6,050 bases of DNA from Prevotellaceae bacterium (GTDB lineage: Bacteria > Bacteroidota > Bacteroidia > Bacteroidales > UBA932): contig JAIRLF010000209.1 of NCBI GenBank assembly GCA_031259655.1, positions 1 through 6,050 on the forward strand, given 5' to 3'. The notes under the pieces were generated by a model, which saw only the letters and a list, made by a program, of their open reading frames with translations, was not told where the DNA came from and did no database searches. Below are positions 1 to 6,050 of the stretch, piece by piece (the stretch's first letter is position 1; each line of letters begins with the position of its first letter). The translations under genes and the position numbers were made by a program.

Positions 1-2868
1 CATCCGCGTCCGGGATTGATAACCGAATACATTTCCGACGAATGGTTCGGGTTGTTTCGCCACACGCTCGACAAGGGTAAAGAACTGGATATGAACGTCT
101 GGATATACGACGAAAATTCTTATCCGAGCGGTTTTGCAGGCGGTCATGTACCTGCGGAAATGCCCGAAAGTTATAATCAGGGCGACGGACTGTCCTTAAC
201 CAAAGCAGACACCTTGCCCGATAACACTTCGGAATTTTTCATCTGCCTGAAAGAAGACGACGGGAAATTCGTCGACATCACCGGCAAGTTGCAGGAAGAG
301 CGTGGGAAACAGGGCAAATATTATCTTTTCAAAAAACGCTATCAGGGCATTTCTCCGTGGTATGGCGGTTTTTCGTATGTCGATTTATTACAGAAAGGAG
401 TAACGCAAAAGTTTATTGACGTTACTTTCAAAGGATACGAGCGAGTTGCCGGCGACGAGTTCGGAAAGTCCGTGCCGGGATGGTTTACCGACGAACCGAA
501 TATCCGTCCTTCGAGAGGCATTCGCTGGACAACCGACCTGTTCGAGGAATTTAACAAGACCTGGGGTTACGACCTGAAAACAAACCTGCCCTCGCTGTTT
601 GAAGAAACCGGAAACTGGCAGGAAATACGGCATAATTATATACAGACGCTGTTGCAAATGTTCATTGACCGTTGGGCTAAACCGTGCTTCGAATATTGCG
701 AGGCAAAGGGTTTGAAATGGACCGGTCATTATTGGGAACACGGCTGGCCCGATATGTCTGAAGGCGGCGACAACATGGCTATGTACGCCTGGCATCAGCA
801 ACCGGCTATCGACATGCTGTTTAATCAGTTTAACGAGAAATCGCCTCAGGCGCAATTCGGCAACGTCCGAGCAGTAAAAGAGTTGAGCAGTGTAGCCAAT
901 CAGATGGGTTACCGGCGCACTTTGTCCGAAACGTATGGAGGAGGCGCCTGGGAAGAAACATTCCGCGACTTCAAACGGCTGGGAGATTGGGAATATGCGC
1001 TGGGCGTCAATTTCATGAACCAGCATTTGACGCATCTCAGCATCGCCGGCGCACGCAAATACGACTATCCGCCCACGTTCTCCGAACATTCGCCATGGTG
1101 GAAATATTACCGGACGCTGAACATGCACTTTGCACGCCTGTCGATGGCTCTGTCGGCAGGGCAACAAATCAACGACATACTTATCCTCGAACCGACGACC
1201 TCTATCTGGCAGTATTATTCGTTTGCCCGAAGTAACAGCAAGTTATGGGATATTGCCAATGCGTTTCAAAGTTTCGTTACTGCGCTCGAAAAGGCGCAGG
1301 TCGAGTATGACCTCGGTTCCGAAAACATTATTAAAGATAATGGAAGCGTTGCAAAGGGAAAATTCGTCGTCGGGAAACGCGCGTACTCCACAGTAGTCCT
1401 GCCTCCGCTTATCGAAAATCTTGATGCGGCGACTTTCCGGCTCATCAAACAGTTTGTCGAAAAAAACGGGACTGTCGTTGCCTTCTCTTCTCCCTCGCGT
1501 CTCGACGGAAAAGATTGCGAAGAGATGAAAAACTTTTTCGCACAGAACAAACATATCGTCCACCTCGACGAACTAACTCCCGAAGTGATACGTAAATATT
1601 TCGCCTCCGGAAATATCGCGTTCGACAAGGTCTATGGCGGAAACCTGTTTCATCACCGTCGCGTGATGAACGACGGCAATGTGCTGTTCCTTGCCAACTC
1701 GAGCCTCGACGAAATAAGCACAGGACAAGTGCATATAACCGGAAACGACGCCGTCGAACTGAAAACGCTCTCCGGCGAACTTGCCGATTATGCCGAAAAA
1801 ACAGACGGCGACAAAATCACGCTGGACTTCAATATCCCGCCTGCCGGAAGTTTACTGCTGTATGTCTGCAATAAGCGTCAAAACTTTCCGGAAACAAAGC
1901 CGGAACCCCGCAATTTTGTCGAAATACCGGCTTCGAGCGGAATTGTTGCCAAACCTTTATACTCAAATGTATTGACCGTAGACTTCTGCGACCTGTACGT
2001 AGACAGTGTCGAATTTCTCGACCTGCATGTGTTCGACGCCGGCGACAAGGCTTTCAAACGTAACGGTTTCGACGCCGGCAATCCGTGGAATACTTCCGTA
2101 CAGTACAAAGACAATATCGTGCGCCGAGATACGTTCACTTCCGGCGGTTTTAAAGCCGTTTACAGATTCGTTATGAGCGAAGGATGCGATACGAAAGGAT
2201 TGCAGGCAGTGATAGAACGACCATGGCTCTACAGGGTCTCGCTGAACGGCAAAGAAATACATCCCTCGGAAAACGGCTGGCTCGACCGCGAAATGCGACT
2301 GTTCGACATCGACAAAGAGGTGCAAACCGGCGAAAATATTCTGGCTTTGGAACTGTCGCCAATGAAGATACATGCCGAAATCGAACCGGTGTACATTCTT
2401 GGAAATTTCGTCGTACAACCTCTCGCCAAAGGCTGGGAATTGAAACCGGCGACGGAAGAATTTTCCGTCGGCAGCTGGAAAAATCAAGGCTGGGCTTTTT
2501 ATTCGCGACAGGTATCTTACCGGAAAACATTTGAACTCGATGACGTCAAAAAACATTACCGCGTCAGGCTGGGCGACTGGTCGGGAACGGTAGCCGAAAT
2601 ATCCGTTAACGGTGAACCGGCGGGTATTATCGGGTTCGAACCGTATTCCCTCGATGTGTCCGCTCTGGTACGTAAAGGCGCTAACACTGTGGAAGTAATC
2701 GTAACAGGCAGTAACAAAAATTTGCTCGGACCGTTTCACGGAAATCCGAAGCCCGGACTGGTCTCGCCATGGCATTTCCGAGGCGTTAAAAAATATCCGT
2801 CAGGTAATGATTATCATCAACTTGATTATGGATTGTCAAACGATTTCTATCTCGAAAGCGAAAAATGA
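1..2868 (+). CDS. Glycoside hydrolase, GH106-like (alpha-L-rhamnosidase type), 5'-truncated by window edge
   Basis: This is probably an exported or periplasmic enzyme that cleaves glycosidic bonds in plant or host glycans. The frame is open from base 1 and already reads family sequence (HPRPGLITEYISDEWF), so the TTG at 16 is not the real start; the signal peptide and first barrel strand lie outside. Numbering from base 16, the N-terminal TIM-barrel part (about 1-390) carries WIYDENSYPSGFAGG, GWFTDEP (D159, E160), TGHYWEHGWP (E241) and SETYGGGAWE (E305). These acidic residues are candidates for catalysis or metal binding. ILEPTTSIW (about 389) opens a flavodoxin-like middle domain, with a beta-sandwich at about 540-620. 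The remainder looks like two jelly-roll sugar-binding modules of the GH2 N-terminal kind (about 655-810 and 816-950). The hydrolase call is firm; the GH106 assignment and rhamnose specificity come from remembered family motifs and are less certain. The frame is intact to the TGA at 2866. Confidence 0.8.
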   Translation, partial: HPRPGLITEYISDEWFGLFRHTLDKGKELDMNVWIYDENSYPSGFAGGHVPAEMPESYNQGDGLSLTKADTLPDNTSEFFICLKEDDGKFVDITGKLQEERGKQGKYYLFKKRYQGISPWYGGFSYVDLLQKGVTQKFIDVTFKGYERVAGDEFGKSVPGWFTDEPNIRPSRGIRWTTDLFEEFNKTWGYDLKTNLPSLFEETGNWQEIRHNYIQTLLQMFIDRWAKPCFEYCEAKGLKWTGHYWEHGWPDMSEGGDNMAMYAWHQQPAIDMLFNQFNEKSPQAQFGNVRAVKELSSVANQMGYRRTLSETYGGGAWEETFRDFKRLGDWEYALGVNFMNQHLTHLSIAGARKYDYPPTFSEHSPWWKYYRTLNMHFARLSMALSAGQQINDILILEPTTSIWQYYSFARSNSKLWDIANAFQSFVTALEKAQVEYDLGSENIIKDNGSVAKGKFVVGKRAYSTVVLPPLIENLDAATFRLIKQFVEKNGTVVAFSSPSRLDGKDCEEMKNFFAQNKHIVHLDELTPEVIRKYFASGNIAFDKVYGGNLFHHRRVMNDGNVLFLANSSLDEISTGQVHITGNDAVELKTLSGELADYAEKTDGDKITLDFNIPPAGSLLLYVCNKRQNFPETKPEPRNFVEIPASSGIVAKPLYSNVLTVDFCDLYVDSVEFLDLHVFDAGDKAFKRNGFDAGNPWNTSVQYKDNIVRRDTFTSGGFKAVYRFVMSEGCDTKGLQAVIERPWLYRVSLNGKEIHPSENGWLDREMRLFDIDKEVQTGENILALELSPMKIHAEIEPVYILGNFVVQPLAKGWELKPATEEFSVGSWKNQGWAFYSRQVSYRKTFELDDVKKHYRVRLGDWSGTVAEISVNGEPAGIIGFEPYSLDVSALVRKGANTVEVIVTGSNKNLLGPFHGNPKPGLVSPWHFRGVKKYPSGNDYHQLDYGLSNDFYLESEK

Positions 2869-2908
2869 GGCGGAGAAAATGAAATAAATGCAAAGAAGGA
2901 AGCAATTC

Positions 2909-2926
2909 GGAAAATGCGGGATTTCC
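2909..2926 (+). other. Weak hairpin in the gap after the hydrolase gene
   Basis: GGAAA (2909-2913) can pair with TTTCC (2922-2926) across an 8-base loop, 40 bases after the hydrolase stop. No T-tract follows directly; the T-run lies about 40 bases further on, at 2965-2973. The stem is short, so it is a poor intrinsic terminator at best. It is the only paired structure I can find between the first two genes. Confidence 0.2.
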
Positions 2927-2950
2927 TGTATAACCATATTAATTATGATA

Positions 2951-2958
2951 TATGTTTG
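2951..2958 (+). promoter_or_regulatory. Candidate Bacteroidetes promoter -7 box
   Basis: TATGTTTG matches the Bacteroidetes sigma-ABfr -7 consensus TAnnTTTG and lies 57 bases upstream of the receptor start at 3015, in an A+T-rich stretch. A good -33 TTTG at the usual 19-21 base spacing is not visible; the nearest candidate, TTTC at 2922, is 25 bases away. If real, it would let the receptor gene be transcribed separately from the hydrolase gene, with a leader of roughly 45-50 bases containing the T-run. Confidence 0.35.
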
Positions 2959-3014
2959 GTGTTCTTTTTTTTTAATATTTGTATCAGATTGAAGAACGAG
3001 GAAATAAACGAAAA

Positions 3015-5432
3015 ATGAAGTTTATAAAACATATTTGGAAATTCGTGATTATGAAAAAAATATTTTATTTTGTTATTCTCGCATTGAACAGTGGATATCT
3101 GTGTGCGCAAAATTTCACAGGAAAAGTTTTGGACGAAAACATGCAACCGGTAGTTTTTGCCAATATTGTTGTACTTGTCTTGCCCGACAGCACGTTTGCC
3201 GGAGGAGCTACGAGCGCTGAATCCGGCGATTTTTCGGTTACGATAAATAAACAGGCAACCGACTATTTGTTGACTGTCAGTTGTCTGGGATACGAATCGT
3301 TCTCCATGGCGTTGAACGAAAATAGTCGGCGCAATTTGGAGAATATCGTTCTGAAAACCGTAGCGATACAGATGCAGAGTGCATCGGTGGTTGCACGACA
3401 GCCGCAAATCCGTTTTGAGAAAGGCAAACACATTGTCAATATCGAAAACAGTATGGCGGCAACGGGCAATACGATGGAGTCGCTGTTCAATCAACTTCCG
3501 GGCGTATGGGCTTCGAGCAGCGGGATTTCGGTCAACGGCAAAAGCGGGGTAACGGTATATATCAACGACCGTCAGGTTAATTTGCAGGGCGAAGCATTGA
3601 TGAAATATCTGCAAAACATCCGTTCCGAAGACGTCGGTAAAATCGAAATTATGCACAGCGCTTCTGCCGAATATTCCGCCGGCGGCGCCGGCGGCGTGAT
3701 TCGCATTATCACTAAACGCATTATTGACGAGGGATACAGGGGAGCTGTCAGCGCTACCGCCTTATACCAGAACTATCCGGGAGTTATGCCATATTTCGCT
3801 TTTCAATATGGCAAAGATAAATTCGGCGCACAGTTTTCATTTAGCGGCGAAAAATCAAAATGGCTGTCGTATTTGGAAGACAATTCGCAGGATTTTACGA
3901 ACGGAACAAACTATAAGGAAACCGGAACAGATGCGATTTCGGATTTTAACTATTCAAGTTCACTGACCTTGAATTATGATTTCGACAGATATAATAAATT
4001 GATTGTAAACGCAAAATATCTCTATTGGGGTAAAGATGAACATATCAATCAACTTACCGAAATTTCGGGAAACTTGTCGGATAATATCACTTCCACTCAC
4101 AACGAGCACAAAGCCGAACAGGATATGTATGATTATTCGGTTACTGTGAATTACAGTTTGTTGCTGGATACTTTGGGACGAAACAAAATCTCGTTGCTTG
4201 CCGACTATGTCAATCAATACAAATACAATACGAAAGATTATTTGCATTATCTGAACAAAAGTAACGACGGAACATCCGTATCCGACGAATATCTGCTGAA
4301 CGACCAAAATAAACCGTATCAAATTTATTCGGCCGAAGTGCGTTACCGGCACGATTTCGGAAAAGCCGGTTCGGGCTTGACCGGTCTCAAATACGGCTAT
4401 TCGTCTGTCGGGAATGATTTTTATAACTACGAAAATGTTTTGGGCGCATGGACGCTACATCCCGAAATCGGCTACGACTATCAATATACGGAACAGATAG
4501 TTGCGGGCTTTTATCGGTATGAACTGACAAAAGAAAAATGGTCGATAGCGGCGGGACTGCGAGGCGAATATACCGACGGGAAGGTGAAAGACATGACAGA
4601 TAATTCTACCCGTTTCGATTTGTTTCCTTCTTTTTATTACGACTGTAAACCGAATGAACATCATAATCTCGGTTTTTCGTACACGAGGCGTATTCGTCGC
4701 ATCAGTTATTTTACATTGCTGCCGCAACGGTTTTATTCTTCACGTTATACGATTATAATGGGAAATCCGGAACTGAAACCGGACATATTAAATAATCTCG
4801 GATTAAATTACAGTATCAACGACAAATATTCCCTGTCGCTCAGTTATTCGTGGAGTACTAACGCTTTATCACGATATAACAAAACCGAATTGATAGACGA
4901 CCGCTCAATACTTGTTTCGACATATACGGACGGCATCAAATCGCAGAATTTCAATACGAATATTTATATTCCCCTCAATTTAACAGCATGGTGGAGTTGT
5001 ACTGCTCAGGCTTCCGTAAATCTGGATACATATAAGACTCCTGAAAACGAATTTGGTAATTTCAATTACGACATTTACACTCAGCATGATTTCAATCTGC
5101 CGTTCAATATAAAAGGACAGGTTTTATACCGTTATTATTCCGAAAGTAAAAGCGCCTACTCGGTTTCGTATCCCTATAATTTATTGAATATTTATCTGCA
5201 AAAGGCTTTTTTGAAAAACAAAAAACTGAATGTAAAACTGGAAGCAAATCGCCTGATATTCAACAAAAGCGGAGAGGAAACAACAACAACGCAAGCCTTT
5301 GTACAATATTATATGTATGGAAAAAATCCTCTGTTCCGCCTGACTGCGACATACTCGTTCGGCAAAGGGAAAGCCAAACAAATGCAACGGGCTCAAAACA
5401 GTAACGAACAGGAAAAGAATAGAACATATTAA
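3015..5432 (+). CDS. TonB-dependent-receptor-like outer-membrane beta-barrel protein (OMP_b-brl_3 type)
   Basis: This is an outer-membrane receptor or channel, probably for uptake or transport of a ligand that the sequence does not reveal. Numbering from the ATG at 3015 (805 residues), a signal peptide covers about 13-31, with a Lys-rich start, the hydrophobic run IFYFVILAL and a likely cut in LCA|QNF. Residues about 33-120 form a carboxypeptidase-regulatory-like beta domain (FTGKVLDENMQPVVFANIVV, LTVSCLGYES). A plug follows at about 120-235, with LPGV at 161-164, VTVYINDRQV and SAEYSAGGAGGVIRIITK. The rest is alternating aromatic/polar barrel strands, ending in the Gly/Lys-rich tail FGKGKAKQMQ typical of this subgroup. 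Length fits the family and the frame is intact. I see no clear TonB box and no SusD partner. I chose 3015 for the A-rich leader with GAGG at 2998-3001; the ATG at 3051 gives a more compact signal peptide and is a real alternative. Confidence 0.87.
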   Translation: MKFIKHIWKFVIMKKIFYFVILALNSGYLCAQNFTGKVLDENMQPVVFANIVVLVLPDSTFAGGATSAESGDFSVTINKQATDYLLTVSCLGYESFSMALNENSRRNLENIVLKTVAIQMQSASVVARQPQIRFEKGKHIVNIENSMAATGNTMESLFNQLPGVWASSSGISVNGKSGVTVYINDRQVNLQGEALMKYLQNIRSEDVGKIEIMHSASAEYSAGGAGGVIRIITKRIIDEGYRGAVSATALYQNYPGVMPYFAFQYGKDKFGAQFSFSGEKSKWLSYLEDNSQDFTNGTNYKETGTDAISDFNYSSSLTLNYDFDRYNKLIVNAKYLYWGKDEHINQLTEISGNLSDNITSTHNEHKAEQDMYDYSVTVNYSLLLDTLGRNKISLLADYVNQYKYNTKDYLHYLNKSNDGTSVSDEYLLNDQNKPYQIYSAEVRYRHDFGKAGSGLTGLKYGYSSVGNDFYNYENVLGAWTLHPEIGYDYQYTEQIVAGFYRYELTKEKWSIAAGLRGEYTDGKVKDMTDNSTRFDLFPSFYYDCKPNEHHNLGFSYTRRIRRISYFTLLPQRFYSSRYTIIMGNPELKPDILNNLGLNYSINDKYSLSLSYSWSTNALSRYNKTELIDDRSILVSTYTDGIKSQNFNTNIYIPLNLTAWWSCTAQASVNLDTYKTPENEFGNFNYDIYTQHDFNLPFNIKGQVLYRYYSESKSAYSVSYPYNLLNIYLQKAFLKNKKLNVKLEANRLIFNKSGEETTTTQAFVQYYMYGKNPLFRLTATYSFGKGKAKQMQRAQNSNEQEKNRTY

Positions 5433-5455
5433 TAAACAAAAAATTATATATTATC

Positions 5456-5821
5456 ATGAAAGAAAGTAAATACAATATCTTTTTAGAGAAAAAAAACTGC
5501 GTCTTATGTTATAATTCGCTAATGAACAATTATTTAGTTATTCCAATTATAGTTTATAACCATCTTAAAAATGAAAACATCGTAACTTTTCAAAATGAAT
5601 ATCCAAAATATTATGACAATTTCACTGAATCAGGTTTTATTATTGAAGATGAGTTCGATGAATTAGGAAATATCCGCTTGGACAACAGAATGAAAATTTT
5701 TAATCCCGACGAATATTTCCTGTACCGAACAGTTTTATGCCGGAAAAAGTTCAAGAAAAAAATCATGAAGCACATTAAGTCAATTATAGATAAAAAAAAT
5801 AAATTAAATAAAGTATCATGA
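5456..5821 (+). CDS. Small protein resembling the N-terminal region of SPASM radical SAM peptide maturases; core missing
   Basis: The protein has 121 residues. Residues 1-89 (KYNIFLEKKNCVLCYNSL, YPKYYDNFTESGFIIEDEFDEL, FNPDEYFL) resemble the leader-binding N-terminal region of Bacteroidetes radical SAM/SPASM maturases that modify ribosomal peptides. In those proteins the EYFL-like strand is followed by about 15 residues carrying CX3CX2C, which binds the 4Fe-4S cluster. Here the next residues are YRTVLCRKKFKKK, with one Cys (C95), then IMKHIKSIIDKKNKLN (103-118), which resembles the first barrel helix, and then a stop. No radical SAM chemistry is possible. It is either a decaying, internally deleted gene or a stand-alone peptide-binding domain. 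G+C is near 26% over most of the gene, far below the hydrolase. It starts 23 bases after the receptor, has no Shine-Dalgarno site, and its stop overlaps the next start. The resemblance is from memory of the family, not a computed alignment. Confidence 0.62.
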   Translation: MKESKYNIFLEKKNCVLCYNSLMNNYLVIPIIVYNHLKNENIVTFQNEYPKYYDNFTESGFIIEDEFDELGNIRLDNRMKIFNPDEYFLYRTVLCRKKFKKKIMKHIKSIIDKKNKLNKVS

Positions 5822-6050
5822 AAAAGACAGTAAAATTCAGCGAAGTCAAAGAAAGGATTATTACTATTCGCAATCAACAGGTGATACTTGACAGCGAAGT
5901 TGCAGCCTTATACGATGTTGAAACAAAACGGATTAATGAGGCGGTAAGCAATAATCCGGAAAAGTTTCCGGACAAGTACGTCCTTACACTTACCAGCGAC
6001 GAATGGAAAGAAATGAAGTCGAAATTTTCGACTTCATTAACAGCCGGTGG
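5818..6050 (+). CDS. ORF6N-domain protein, 3'-truncated by window edge
   Basis: This is a putative DNA-binding protein. The ORF6N domain is found in phage antirepressor-like proteins and in many chromosomal accessory genes of Bacteroidetes; the target and role of this member are unknown. The 77 visible residues cover most of the domain: ERIITIRNQQVILDSEVAAL is followed by YDVETKRINEAVSNNPEKFP, then LTLTSDEWKEMKSKFSTS. The family usually continues with an FTE(x)G(x)xML segment, which would lie past the edge. The ATG sits in the sequence ATGA shared with the TGA of the preceding gene (4-base overlap), which suggests translational coupling. The leader is very A-rich, with no Shine-Dalgarno site. 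G+C of about 40% differs from the A+T-rich gene just upstream. The coding sequence contains a perfect 13-base inverted repeat near the window end. Confidence 0.88.
   Translation, partial: MKKTVKFSEVKERIITIRNQQVILDSEVAALYDVETKRINEAVSNNPEKFPDKYVLTLTSDEWKEMKSKFSTSLTAG
6012..6038. repeat. Perfect 13-base inverted repeat with 1-base centre inside the ORF6N gene
   Basis: The left arm AATGAAGTCGAAA (6012-6024) is the exact reverse complement of the right arm TTTCGACTTCATT (6026-6038), around a single T at 6025. It lies in codons for the EMKSKFSTSL segment. It could be a protein-binding palindrome, an mRNA or cruciform hairpin, or a by-product of codon choice on a conserved motif. The repeat is read directly; any function is inference. 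Confidence 0.85.

Noticed and set aside
16..18. TTG at 16 as the start of the hydrolase gene
   Set aside because: The frame is open to base 1 and the codons before it (HPRPG) belong to the family's barrel motif, so the true start is upstream of the window.
388..1167. Long antisense open frame (259 codons) within the hydrolase gene
   Set aside because: It runs opposite a frame with strong family motifs, shows no recognisable domain, and is explained by the codon pattern of the sense gene.
2032..2079. Direct repeat TTCGACGCCGGC, two copies 36 bases apart
   Set aside because: Each copy encodes FDAG in a beta-sandwich region. There are only two copies, in frame and without further periodicity, so biased codon use is the simplest explanation.
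1963..2775. Long antisense open frame (270 codons) opposite the hydrolase C-terminal modules
   Set aside because: It is a shadow of the sense frame, with no domain and a sequence composition that mirrors the coding strand.
2943..3656. Antisense open frame (237 codons) opposite the start of the receptor gene
   Set aside because: It runs across the intergenic gap and the receptor signal peptide, regulatory-like and plug regions, and shows no recognisable motif of its own.
3676..3694. G+C-rich inverted repeat (CCGCCGGCG arms around one G) and 9-base direct repeat in the receptor gene
   Set aside because: It encodes the conserved Gly-rich end of the plug (AGGAGG), so the repetition follows from Ala/Gly codons.
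5433..5455. Terminator or promoter between the receptor and the maturase-like gene
   Set aside because: The 23 bases are A+T-rich, with no stem, no TAnnTTTG box and no TTTG element.
5456..6050. RiPP precursor peptide near the maturase remnant
   Set aside because: I found no short frame with a double-glycine leader or a Cys/Ser/Thr-rich core in this stretch on either strand.

Overview
The window reads as part of a Bacteroidetes chromosome, most likely Bacteroidales. This is inferred from an outer-membrane receptor with a carboxypeptidase-regulatory-like N-terminal domain, a large multidomain glycoside hydrolase of a type common in gut Bacteroidetes, an ORF6N-domain gene, A-rich translation leaders without clear Shine-Dalgarno sites, and a TAnnTTTG-type promoter element. 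The species cannot be named from the sequence alone. All four genes are on the + strand.

Layout: (1) positions 1-2868 hold the 3' part of a large glycoside hydrolase gene, cut at its 5' end by the window edge and at roughly half G+C. (2) A 146-base gap follows, with a weak hairpin, a candidate promoter -7 box and a T-run. (3) Positions 3015-5432 encode an outer-membrane beta-barrel receptor (signal peptide, regulatory-like domain, plug, barrel). (4) After 23 bases, positions 5456-5821 hold a very A+T-rich small gene. Its protein resembles the N-terminal region of SPASM-type radical SAM peptide maturases, but it lacks the iron-sulfur cysteine cluster and the rest of the catalytic barrel. (5) An ORF6N-domain gene starts inside the stop codon of that small gene (4-base overlap) and runs off the right edge.

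The hydrolase fits degradation of a rhamnose-containing or related glycan, and the receptor fits uptake or transport across the outer membrane. No SusC/SusD pair is present, so this is not a classical polysaccharide utilisation locus within the window. The right-hand end (about 5433-6050) looks like accessory DNA: its composition changes sharply, it carries a maturase-like remnant, and it abuts a DNA-binding domain family common in phage and mobile regions. The maturase remnant and its overlap with ORF6N are the most unusual content. I see no RNA genes, CRISPR array, insertion sequence or complete RiPP (ribosomally made, post-translationally modified peptide) cluster.
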